Source: Thalassobacillus pellis (GTDB taxonomy: Bacteria; Bacillota; Bacilli; Bacillales; Halobacillaceae). From it: a stretch of DNA of 64,000 nt. The position numbers and the translations under genes are program-made. Location: the NCBI RefSeq assembly GCF_016908295.1, contig NZ_JAFBDO010000002.1:558001-622000 (forward strand), given 5' to 3'. This document shows positions 15,987 to 24,572 of the stretch, piece after piece; position 1 is the stretch's first letter; each line of letters starts with the position of its first letter. The notes below the pieces were generated by a model, which was not told the origin of the DNA, searched no databases, and was given only the letters and a program-made list of their open reading frames with translations.

Positions 15987-17096
15987 CTATAATTTTGAGT
16001 ATCTGCTTACACTGAGCAGGATTCCGACAGAGCACAGCGTCAGAGTCAAAGAAGATCCGCCATAACTCAAAAATGGCAATGTGATACCTGTTACCGGGAT
16101 TAAACCGGTTACTACACTGATATTGATCATTACCTGGATGGAAATCATGGATACTATACCCAGGGCAAGCAAACTGCCATACAAATCAGGGGCATAGATG
16201 GAAACGCGGATACCGCGCCATAAAACTAGTAAAAATAATAACAGGACAAAAGTACCACCGATGAATCCAAGTTCTTCTGCCAAAATGGCAAAAATGAAGT
16301 CTGTCTGCGGTTCAGGTAAATAAAAGAACTTCTGAAGGCTCTGCCCGAGTCCCAGCCCCATCAAACCACCGGGACCTATGGCATAAAGGGACTGAATGAT
16401 TTGAAAGCCACTGCCCAGTGGATCTTCCCAGGGGTTCAAGAAAGCCGTTATCCGCTTGATCCGGTAAGGTGCAGAAGCAATTAAACTGACAAAACCAGCA
16501 AGTCCAAGCATTCCAAGCCCAATGAAGTGCGCAATCCGTGCACCCGAAACAAAAATCATCAGCATACAAGTACCTACAAGGACCACTCCTGTACCAAGAT
16601 CGGGCTGAAGCATAATCAATCCGAAAGCCATCAAAACAATCGACAAAGCCGGCAGAAAACCATTTTGAAATGAAGTAATGTATTTCTGGCGTTCGGACAG
16701 GAATTTTGCCAGGAACATAATCAGCCCGAGCTTCATGAACTCAGAAGGCTGAATGCTGAATGCACCGACCCCGATCCAGCTCTGGGCACCACCCCGGACC
16801 ATCCCGACTCCTGGAATGAGTACAGCTACCAAAAAAATGAAACAGATGATCAATATGGTTTTGGCATGATTTCGCCAGGTCATGTAAGGAATGCGTGCTA
16901 ATACAAACATAGCAATGATGCCGACAACTGCAAAAAGTATCTGCCGTTTAGCAAAAAAGAATGAATCATCAAACTTATAAGCAGCCCAGACGCTTGAAGA
17001 GCTGTAAACCATTATGACTCCAATTATCAGCAAGGAAAAGATCCCCGTCACTAAAAGGATGTCCGGCATTGCTTTTGGTTTACTATTTTTGCGCAA
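15987..17096 (-). CDS. spoVE: SEDS peptidoglycan polymerase SpoVE (spore cortex)
   Basis: SEDS-family lipid II polymerase of 369 residues with about ten membrane segments. It works with SpoVD to make spore cortex peptidoglycan. Family signatures: GVGAFSIQPSEFMKLGLI, NPWEDPLGSGFQIIQS, GLGQSLQKFFYLPEPQTDFIFA and the C-terminal PVTGITLPFLSYGGSSL. YKFDDSFFFAKRQ near the N-terminus favours SpoVE over FtsW; ftsW is present separately at 60290. Start is TTG at 17096 with GGAGGAGGGG 7 bases upstream. That ribosome site lies in a hairpin (see 17099-17138). Located after murD as in B. subtilis. Confidence 0.95.
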   Translation of the reverse strand: MRKNSKPKAMPDILLVTGIFSLLIIGVIMVYSSSSVWAAYKFDDSFFFAKRQILFAVVGIIAMFVLARIPYMTWRNHAKTILIICFIFLVAVLIPGVGMVRGGAQSWIGVGAFSIQPSEFMKLGLIMFLAKFLSERQKYITSFQNGFLPALSIVLMAFGLIMLQPDLGTGVVLVGTCMLMIFVSGARIAHFIGLGMLGLAGFVSLIASAPYRIKRITAFLNPWEDPLGSGFQIIQSLYAIGPGGLMGLGLGQSLQKFFYLPEPQTDFIFAILAEELGFIGGTFVLLLFLLVLWRGIRVSIYAPDLYGSLLALGIVSMISIQVMINISVVTGLIPVTGITLPFLSYGGSSLTLTLCSVGILLSVSRYSKL

Positions 17097-17098
17097 CG

Positions 17099-17138
17099 AA
17101 AAACCCCTCCTCCAACTACCTTGGAAACGGGGCTTTTT
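17099..17138 (-). promoter_or_regulatory. hairpin covering the spoVE ribosome-binding site
   Basis: On the minus strand AAAAAGCCCC (17129-17138) can pair with GGGGTTTTT (17099-17107), and the intervening loop carries GGAGGA of the spoVE ribosome site. The structure ends in TTTTT and so may also act as an intrinsic terminator of the upstream mur transcript. The TTG start follows at once. Confidence 0.6.
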
Positions 17139-17153
17139 GCGTGGAACAAGCCC

Positions 17154-18503
17154 CTACTTCAGCTTATGCACCGCTTGGACGAACTTATGACCTCTTTCTT
17201 CAAAAGTCCGGTACTGATCCCAGCTGGCACACGCCGGGGACAAAAGAATCACGTCCATCGGATCGGAAAGCTCATAAGCTTTCCTAGCTGCCTGTTCCAC
17301 ATTATCGACTTGTTTAATTGTACTTATACCCGCCTGGTGACCTGCCTTAGTTAACTTTTCGGCTGTTTCCCCAAAGACAATAAGCGACTTGACATTTTCA
17401 AGAAAAGGGATGAGCTCATCGAATTCATTCCCACGATCCAATCCGCCTGCAAGTAAATGGACCGGCTGACTGAATGCTTCCAGGGCTTTCGATGTCGCTA
17501 AAATGTTTGTAGCTTTTGAGTCATTATAAAAAAAGCGGTCGTGCAAATTCTTCACAAACTGGAGGCGATGCTCGACACCGCTGAAGGTTGTCAGCACTTC
17601 CCGAATGCCCTCGTTGGTGGCACCAGTCAGCTTTGCGGCAGACACCGCGGCAAGAATATTTTCTAAATTATGTTCACCGACAAGCACTACTTCGTCCAGG
17701 TCGATTATTTTTTCTCCCTGGAAAAAAATAGATCCATCTTCTAAATAGCCGCCATGCTCCACCTTTCTTTTAGTTGAAAATGGAACTTTCTTTCCTTCCG
17801 CCTGATCAAGGAAAGCCTGTATCGTTTCATTTTCCGCATTGTAGACAAGATGATCCTCAGCAGTCTGATTTTTGAAAATGTTCGCTTTTGCCTGTTGATA
17901 ATTTTCCAATGTTTTATGATAATCCAAATGGGCTTCATATATATTCAACAGGACAGCTACAGAGGGTTTAAATTCATCAATGCCCATCAGTTGAAAAGAT
18001 GACAGCTCAATAACAAGGCGATCCTCTTCTGAGGTTTCTCTTGCTACCTCACAGGATACCTCACCGATATTGCCAGCTACCCTGGCTGGTCTGTTACTTT
18101 TTGCAAGCATATTGTAGGTTAAAGTCGTTGTGGTAGTTTTACCGTTTGATCCGGTAATGGCAATCATCGGCCCTTCATGGAGAAGTCCTGCCAGCTCCAC
18201 TTCGGTAATTATCGGCAAACCACTTTCCGATGCAGCAGCTGCAATCGGGTTGTCATAACGGATCCCTGGATTTTTAATGACTATTTCAACCCCATCCAAA
18301 ACGGATAAAGGGTGGCTGCCAAGTACCACTTCTGCTCCTGCTTCCTTCAGTCCTTGGACATTTTCATCTTCATGACTTGCATTCCAATCATTGACCCTGA
18401 CAGAAACCCCACTATCAAGAAGAAGCCTTGCAGCTGCCGTCCCGCTTTTAGCCAATCCGAGAATTAACACTTGTTTATATGGATAATTCTTTAATAATTT
18501 CAA
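17154..18503 (-). CDS. murD: UDP-MurNAc-L-alanine:D-glutamate ligase MurD
   Basis: Cytoplasmic ATP-dependent ligase adding D-Glu to UDP-MurNAc-L-Ala. The N-terminal nucleotide fold is [18 protein letters not shown]; the P-loop is [14 protein letters not shown]; downstream are [18 protein letters not shown] and [14 protein letters not shown] choose the TTG at 18503, which overlaps the mraY stop as TTGA and has GAGGTG 8 bases upstream. The in-frame GTG at 18512 sits on that site. Length 449. Part of the murE-murF-mraY-murD string. Confidence 0.95.
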   Translation of the reverse strand: MKLLKNYPYKQVLILGLAKSGTAAARLLLDSGVSVRVNDWNASHEDENVQGLKEAGAEVVLGSHPLSVLDGVEIVIKNPGIRYDNPIAAAASESGLPIITEVELAGLLHEGPMIAITGSNGKTTTTTLTYNMLAKSNRPARVAGNIGEVSCEVARETSEEDRLVIELSSFQLMGIDEFKPSVAVLLNIYEAHLDYHKTLENYQQAKANIFKNQTAEDHLVYNAENETIQAFLDQAEGKKVPFSTKRKVEHGGYLEDGSIFFQGEKIIDLDEVVLVGEHNLENILAAVSAAKLTGATNEGIREVLTTFSGVEHRLQFVKNLHDRFFYNDSKATNILATSKALEAFSQPVHLLAGGLDRGNEFDELIPFLENVKSLIVFGETAEKLTKAGHQAGISTIKQVDNVEQAARKAYELSDPMDVILLSPACASWDQYRTFEERGHKFVQAVHKLK

Positions 18504-19486
18504 CCTAACCACACCTCAATATAGATTCCCAAAACAGCAAAAATAAGTCCGAGCATCCAGAAGGAAGTTACAACCCGCCATTCCGACCATCCTTTTAATT
18601 CATAGTGATGATGAAGCGGACTCATTTTAAATACCCGTTTTCCCGTTGTTTTAAAAGAAATGACCTGAATGATAACGGATAATGTTTCAATGACAAAGAC
18701 GCCGCCAATGATGACCAGCAGAATTTCGAGCTTAGTAAGAATTGCGACAATAGCAATTGCACCACCAAGAGCCAAAGACCCTGTATCTCCCATGAACACT
18801 TTGGCAGGATGGGCATTGAAAACAAGAAAACCGAGCAGTGCACCGACAATCGCTAATGCGAACACTGCTATTTCAAATTGTATATTCCCTTCCCATGCAA
18901 TAATGGCAAATGCACCGAATGCGACTGCAGCTGTTCCAGCCAGAAGGCCATCAAGTCCGTCTGTCAGGTTAACAGCATTAGACGCCCCTACGAGCATGAC
19001 CAGAATCAAAACAGCATACCCAATTCCAAGATCAAACCTGATATCTGTCAGCGGAATATCCACGTAAGTCGGGAAGCCATGCTGGCGTAAAATAATATAT
19101 ACAACAATAGCGATGATCAACTGTGCAAGCATCTTTTGTTTAGAGGTAAGACCGAGATTGCGTTTCATCACTACTTTGATGAAATCGTCCAAAAATCCAA
19201 TCAATCCATATCCGATTAAAACGAATAATAGCAAAAACACCTCAAAAGTCATTGGATCAGGATTGAATTTCGATGCGACAATCAATGTCGTGATACTCAC
19301 GGAAAATAAAACCATCAGGCCACCCATAGTAGGAGTGCCTGATTTCTTTTGGTGGCTTTGTGGCCCTTCTTCCCGAATGCTCTGTCCAAACTTCAATCTG
19401 CGAAGAAAAGGAATGAATACAGGCGAGATAAGGACGGTGATTAGAAAAGCGATTGCCATAGTTATAAATAAAACGTAGTCGTTCAT
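18500..19486 (-). CDS. mraY: phospho-MurNAc-pentapeptide transferase MraY
   Basis: Integral membrane enzyme of 328 residues and about ten helices that moves phospho-MurNAc-pentapeptide to undecaprenyl phosphate, giving lipid I. Signatures: [17 protein letters not shown] (catalytic Asp pair), [25 protein letters not shown] and [20 protein letters not shown] lies before the ATG. The stop overlaps the murD start. Confidence 0.97.
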   Translation of the reverse strand: MNDYVLFITMAIAFLITVLISPVFIPFLRRLKFGQSIREEGPQSHQKKSGTPTMGGLMVLFSVSITTLIVASKFNPDPMTFEVFLLLFVLIGYGLIGFLDDFIKVVMKRNLGLTSKQKMLAQLIIAIVVYIILRQHGFPTYVDIPLTDIRFDLGIGYAVLILVMLVGASNAVNLTDGLDGLLAGTAAVAFGAFAIIAWEGNIQFEIAVFALAIVGALLGFLVFNAHPAKVFMGDTGSLALGGAIAIVAILTKLEILLVIIGGVFVIETLSVIIQVISFKTTGKRVFKMSPLHHHYELKGWSEWRVVTSFWMLGLIFAVLGIYIEVWLG

Positions 19487-19520
19487 TGATTACTCCTCCT
19501 TTGCTGCACATTCCCGTCCA

Positions 19521-20882
19521 TTAAGCTTCTGTCAAATGCTCGATAAGTGTTTCCAGTTTGACACCACGTGATGCTTTCAATAGCACAACAGTATCGTTGT
19601 CAAGTTCATTTACAAGGACTTCCTGCAGCTTATGCTTATCCGTGTAATGCCCGGTGGTTACGGATGGGTTCCTGGAAGCAACTGCTTTACTGATTTCCTC
19701 AGCATCCTCCCCACAGGTATAGACAGCATGGATGTGTTCGTCAATCGCATCAGCAACACTTCGGTGCATTTCTTTGGAAAGTTCCCCTAGTTCATAGACA
19801 TCACCGAGCACTAATACCTTCTTCTGTTTACTCTTCATGTTCTTGATAATTTCGATTGTTGCTCTCATAGACGTCGGTGAAGCATTATAAGCATCGTTAA
19901 TGATCAGGGAGCCATTTTTCCCTTCGATCCGTTCAAATCTCATTCCACTTACCTGTATATCATCTAATCCCTCTTGAATCCGGTCTTTAGGAATATTTAG
20001 CAAGCGCGCTAAGGCAATAGCAAAGCTTGCGTTTTTTATATTATGCTTTCCAGGTATTGGAACTTCATACGATTCACCATCAATGGTGAACCTCCCCGAT
20101 TCGTCAGATATCTCGATGTCTTTAATGACCACCCGGTTATCTTCGCCCATGCCGCACGGCCAATTTCCCGGATAATCCTTTTCTGCTTCCAGCAGCGGTT
20201 CATCCCCATCGAAAATCAACCCGCCTTGCTTTTTCAATCCGGCTTTGATTTCAAGCTTTGCTTTGGCAATGCCTTCCCTGCTTCCCAAAAATTCAATATG
20301 TGATTCACCGATATTTGTAATGATCGCATAATCTGGTCTTGCCAAATTGCTTAATACCTCAATTTCACCATATTGGCTCATTCCCATTTCAAGCACGGCT
20401 GCCTCTGTTTCCATAGGCATTTCAAAAATTGTCAAAGGAAGACCAATGTGATTATTGAAGTTTCCTGCTGTCTTATGCGTACGGTATCTAGTGCCAACTA
20501 CGGAAGAAACAAGGTCTTTCGTTGTTGTCTTTCCATTCGATCCTGTAATGCCGATGACAACCGGGTCCACTTTCCCCAGATAATACTTCGCCATAACTTG
20601 CAATGCTTTGGTGGTATCTTCAACAAAAAATACTGGAAAATCTGTCGGCACATATTTAGGCAGTTCCCGGTCCGATTGCCATAAAGCTGCGACGGCACCA
20701 TTTTCAATTGCCTGTTTCATAAATTGATGAGCATCAAATTTCTCACCGACAACCGGGACAAATATGCTCTGTTTCATTTCTTTACGGGAATCGGTCATGA
20801 CGGAATGAATGGTGATTTCCTCATGGCTCGCCCCTTGAGAAATGGAAAATATATCATTTAGTTCATTAACTGCAAAAAGCAT
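19521..20882 (-). CDS. murF: UDP-MurNAc-tripeptide:D-Ala-D-Ala ligase MurF
   Basis: ATP-dependent ligase adding D-Ala-D-Ala to the tripeptide precursor. 453 residues; P-loop [16 protein letters not shown], then KTAGNFNNHIGLPLTIFEM, ITNIGESHIEFLGS and INDAYNASPTSM, all MurF signatures. The ATG overlaps the murE stop as TAATG with AAGGGGAG before it. In B. subtilis murF lies elsewhere on the chromosome; here it is inserted between murE and mraY, the order common in Gram-negative dcw clusters. Confidence 0.96.
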   Translation of the reverse strand: MLFAVNELNDIFSISQGASHEEITIHSVMTDSRKEMKQSIFVPVVGEKFDAHQFMKQAIENGAVAALWQSDRELPKYVPTDFPVFFVEDTTKALQVMAKYYLGKVDPVVIGITGSNGKTTTKDLVSSVVGTRYRTHKTAGNFNNHIGLPLTIFEMPMETEAAVLEMGMSQYGEIEVLSNLARPDYAIITNIGESHIEFLGSREGIAKAKLEIKAGLKKQGGLIFDGDEPLLEAEKDYPGNWPCGMGEDNRVVIKDIEISDESGRFTIDGESYEVPIPGKHNIKNASFAIALARLLNIPKDRIQEGLDDIQVSGMRFERIEGKNGSLIINDAYNASPTSMRATIEIIKNMKSKQKKVLVLGDVYELGELSKEMHRSVADAIDEHIHAVYTCGEDAEEISKAVASRNPSVTTGHYTDKHKLQEVLVNELDNDTVVLLKASRGVKLETLIEHLTEA

Positions 20883-22354
20883 TACTTACTCCCCTTTAAC
20901 CTTGTTAAAAATTCTTCCGCTACTTTGCGATCATCAAATTCAAACCGTTTCCCATTGACTTCCTGGTATGTTTCATGTCCTTTTCCGGCAATCAGAACCA
21001 TATCTCCAGGCAGGGATTTCTTTAGGGCTGTCTGAATCGCGTCTTTCCGATCTACAATCCGTTCAAAACCACCAGACAAATGGCCTACCATGTCATCCAG
21101 AATCTGTTCAGGAGGTTCTGTCCTGGGATTATCTGATGTGAATATCTGAAAATCACTGTATTCCATTGCCACATCAGCCATTAAAGGACGTTTTGTGCGG
21201 TCACGGTCCCCACCACAGCCCACCACCGTCCTGATCTTTCCTTTGCAAAACTCCCTCATGGTCGTAAGGACATTTTTTAAAGAATCTGGCGTATGGGCAT
21301 AATCGATGACAACACCAAACGGCTGCCCGGCAAGCAAAGGCTCAAACCGCCCTCTTACACCTGTTGTTTCCTCCAATGCCGCTTTTATGGTGGATAACTC
21401 TACTCCAGAGACAATCGCTGAAGCTGAGGCGGCAAGCATGTTATATACATTGAATTTTCCCATCAGCTTGCTGTTTACAAATAACTTCCCATTGGGTGTT
21501 TCCAGCCAAAACGACGTCCCTTTTGCATGAAGGTCAATCCTATTCGCTGTTACATCAGCTTCCTGTTCAATTCCATATGTAATGACCGGTTGAGCGGCAC
21601 TTCTTATTAACCTGTCAGCAACCGGGTCATCCTCATTGATTACTGCAAATTTTTTCTTACCCGGAATAAAGTTGTTTCCTAACTGGGAAAACAGCAAAGA
21701 TTTGGCATGGAAGTAATCTTCCATGCTCTCATGGTAATCCAGGTGATCCTGGGAGAGATTCGTAAACACAGCTACGTCCATGTCTGTTCCGTGAACCCGC
21801 CCTATATCAAGGGCATGGGAAGATACTTCCATGATCACCGTATCTACTTGGGCTGATTTCATATCATGGAAACTTTTTTGAAGGAACAAGGAATCTGGCG
21901 TAGTGTTTTTGACTTCAAACTCCTTATTGCCGATTTTCATTTTGATAGTACCAATCAAACCGGTACGCTGTTTGTGTTTATTAAAAATCGCTTCCAGTAA
22001 ATAACTGACGGAGGTTTTACCATTTGTGCCGGTAATGCCGATAACACGCAAATCCTGAGTCGGGTATCCATAAAAAACAGTTGCCACCGCAGCCATCGCC
22101 CGACTGGAGTCGGGAACGATTATTACTGGTACAGACACATCAAGGCTCTTTTCAGCAACGATAGCAGAAGCCCCTTTACGGATTGCCTCCTCAGCGAAGT
22201 CGTGGCCATCAAATTGTTCCCCTGGCTGGCAGATGAATAAATCACCTTTTTTCACTGAACGTGAATCCATACTTATGCCTGTCACTTCCAAGTTTTCGAT
22301 GTCTTTACTCCCTTGATAAAAAGGGACATGTGTCATCAATTTTTTTAGCTTCAT
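20882..22354 (-). CDS. murE: UDP-MurNAc-dipeptide:meso-diaminopimelate ligase MurE
   Basis: Ligase adding the third amino acid to the stem peptide. P-loop GITGTNGKTSVSYLLE; NLSQDHLDYHESMEDY; and the substrate motif SDNPRTEP, whose DNPR marks meso-diaminopimelate specificity. The cell wall is therefore the A1-gamma DAP type. The ATG at 22354 (MKLKKLMTHV) has AGGA 8 bases upstream; the upstream frame to 22378 lacks a site. Length 490. The 200-base gap before spoVD has room for a separate promoter, although none was identified. Confidence 0.96.
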   Translation of the reverse strand: MKLKKLMTHVPFYQGSKDIENLEVTGISMDSRSVKKGDLFICQPGEQFDGHDFAEEAIRKGASAIVAEKSLDVSVPVIIVPDSSRAMAAVATVFYGYPTQDLRVIGITGTNGKTSVSYLLEAIFNKHKQRTGLIGTIKMKIGNKEFEVKNTTPDSLFLQKSFHDMKSAQVDTVIMEVSSHALDIGRVHGTDMDVAVFTNLSQDHLDYHESMEDYFHAKSLLFSQLGNNFIPGKKKFAVINEDDPVADRLIRSAAQPVITYGIEQEADVTANRIDLHAKGTSFWLETPNGKLFVNSKLMGKFNVYNMLAASASAIVSGVELSTIKAALEETTGVRGRFEPLLAGQPFGVVIDYAHTPDSLKNVLTTMREFCKGKIRTVVGCGGDRDRTKRPLMADVAMEYSDFQIFTSDNPRTEPPEQILDDMVGHLSGGFERIVDRKDAIQTALKKSLPGDMVLIAGKGHETYQEVNGKRFEFDDRKVAEEFLTRLKGSK

Positions 22355-22555
22355 TCTGTTCATCCTATCTATGGACACATTCTTATCTATTATAGCAAAA
22401 GTTGTTCACCGTAACGATGCAAGAATATAAATTATTTTTTCCTTCCTGTCAAAGATTTACCTTCCTGCTCTTAAAACCATTTTATAAAAGATCCCTCTTC
22501 ATGATTCCATCATCACCTGAAAAGACACAAAAGAACTTTATCCTCATACATTAGT

Positions 22556-24478
22556 TTATTCTCCCAAATAAATGCGGACAGTTGATCCCATTTCTACTTT
22601 CACTCCAGGAGCTGGCGCCTGCTGAATTATTTTATCTCCGGACCCGCTAACCTCCAATTCAAGATCGACTAGATAAGTTTGCAGTTTCTCCTTCGACATC
22701 CCAACCATATCAGGAACTTTGACAAGCGGTTGTTCAGGCCATGCGTATTTCTTTTCCAGGCCATTTTCACGTGGCTTTACTCCCATTGCACGCAGACTGT
22801 CGCCCATGATATTTCCGACGATTGGTGCGGCTACCACTCCACCGAACTGAACTGTGTTTTTAGGGTTATCAATAGCGAGGTAAACGACTAGCTCCGGATC
22901 GTCAGCAGGGGCAAATCCGATAAAGGAGACAATGTGATTATCACTCATGTATTTTCCGTCTTTTCCTACCTTCTGTGCCGTACCGGTTTTTCCCCCGACC
23001 CGGTAGCCTTCCACATATGCCCCACGTCCCGTGCCTTTAGCTACCACGCTTTCCAGCGCCTGCCTGACTTGCTTAGACGTTTCTTCTGAAATGATGCGCC
23101 GTTTAAGGTTCGGTTCATTTTGCTCAACAACCTCCCCAGTGACTGGGTCAAGCCATCCCTTCTGGATATAAGGTTCGTAGAGGTAACCGCCATTTACGGC
23201 TGCCGCAACGGCCATGACCTGTTGTATCGGCGTAACAGAAACACCTTGGCCGAAAGCGGTCGTGGCAAGTTCCACAGGACCGACATTCTCAGGCTTGAAC
23301 AATATCCCTTTCCCTTCTCCTTGCAAATCTATTCCTGTTTTTTGCCCGAATCCGAAATCTTCAATGTATCCGAATAATTTTTCTTTTCCTAAACGTTCGC
23401 CGAGATTGACAAAACCCGGGTTGCAGGAATTCTGGACAACTTCCAGGTAAGTCTGGCTGCCATGTCCTCCTCTTTTCCAGCACCTTAATGTAGCTCCGCC
23501 TACTTTTACAGAGCCCGAATCGTGGAAATGGTCATCATGCAAGTCAACAAGTCCTTCCTCTAAAGCAGCGGCAAGTGTGATGATTTTAAACGTTGAACCA
23601 GGTTCATAGGTGCTCCATACAGGAAGATTTCTGTTATAAACGGACTGATCGACCTTCTGGTAATTTTCCGGGTGAAAATTAGGTCTGGAAGCCATTCCTG
23701 CCACCTCGCCGGTATCCGGATACAATGCTATGGCTATTGCTCCATCGGGTTCGTATTTAGAAACAGCAATATCAAGCTCCCTCTCGATAATCGTCTGGAC
23801 ACGATGATCTATCGTCAACTGCAGATCCATCCCATCCTCCGGAGGTTCGTAGACATCGGCTTTATCCGGCATACGTTTTCCTTTGGCATCTGAATAAAAG
23901 GATAGATAACCAGGATCTCCACTTAACCTTTCATCATAAAAAGCCTCCAACCCCATCAGACCCTGGCTGTCGATCCCCGTAAAACCTAAAACATGAGAAA
24001 GAAACGCACCATTGGGATAATAGCGCTTCGAGTCCTGTGCTATATAGACCCCATCCATACGCAAGCTTTGGATCTTTTTCGCCTGTTCTACGGAAATTTT
24101 GATACCTTCCGGAAAGATACGTTCAATCGAAGCATTCTTGGTTACATGAGTATAGGATTTTTCAAGCGGCATATCCAATATTTCGGCCAGATGTCTCGCA
24201 ACCTCTTTCGGCTTTTTCACCTGTCTTGGTACAACCATGACAGAGGGGGCAGATACATTCCCCACCAATACCTCTCCGGTAGTATCAAGGATTTTTCCTC
24301 TCTCTGGCTCGAAGATGATATCCCTGCTCCAGGATTCCTCAGCATCGGCTACGAGGAAGTCACTAAGGAAGAATTGGACATATCCTAATCTTATAATAAT
24401 AATGCTGAAAATGATTGCTGACAAAAGAAAAACAGCGACTAACCGTTTACGGACTGTTACTAATGATACTCGCTTCAT
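22556..24478 (-). CDS. spoVD: sporulation class B penicillin-binding protein SpoVD
   Basis: 640-residue monofunctional transpeptidase working with SpoVE in cortex synthesis. N-terminal membrane anchor (about residues 12-34), dimerisation domain, transpeptidase domain with STFK (Ser295), SCN in VQNSCNPGF and KTGT in VGGKTGTAQ, then one C-terminal PASTA domain (about residues 577-640, VPDMVGMSKEKLQ onward). The single PASTA repeat and length fit SpoVD rather than PBP2B. AAAGGAG precedes the ATG. It follows pbpB at 95 bases, as in B. subtilis, where it is sigma-E controlled; I found no clear sigma-E promoter. Confidence 0.94.
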   Translation of the reverse strand: MKRVSLVTVRKRLVAVFLLSAIIFSIIIIRLGYVQFFLSDFLVADAEESWSRDIIFEPERGKILDTTGEVLVGNVSAPSVMVVPRQVKKPKEVARHLAEILDMPLEKSYTHVTKNASIERIFPEGIKISVEQAKKIQSLRMDGVYIAQDSKRYYPNGAFLSHVLGFTGIDSQGLMGLEAFYDERLSGDPGYLSFYSDAKGKRMPDKADVYEPPEDGMDLQLTIDHRVQTIIERELDIAVSKYEPDGAIAIALYPDTGEVAGMASRPNFHPENYQKVDQSVYNRNLPVWSTYEPGSTFKIITLAAALEEGLVDLHDDHFHDSGSVKVGGATLRCWKRGGHGSQTYLEVVQNSCNPGFVNLGERLGKEKLFGYIEDFGFGQKTGIDLQGEGKGILFKPENVGPVELATTAFGQGVSVTPIQQVMAVAAAVNGGYLYEPYIQKGWLDPVTGEVVEQNEPNLKRRIISEETSKQVRQALESVVAKGTGRGAYVEGYRVGGKTGTAQKVGKDGKYMSDNHIVSFIGFAPADDPELVVYLAIDNPKNTVQFGGVVAAPIVGNIMGDSLRAMGVKPRENGLEKKYAWPEQPLVKVPDMVGMSKEKLQTYLVDLELEVSGSGDKIIQQAPAPGVKVEMGSTVRIYLGE

Positions 24479-24572
24479 CTTTTCGCTCCTTTATGCAGAG
24501 ACTTAGCTTGTATCACTATATGTCAGTCCAAAAACGATTAGAACACTGCTTGTTCGATAGAGGCAAGGCTTC

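Noticed and set aside
24479-24572. Sigma-E promoter before spoVD
   Set aside because: CATATAGT is a fair -10 but nothing at the correct distance resembles the -35.
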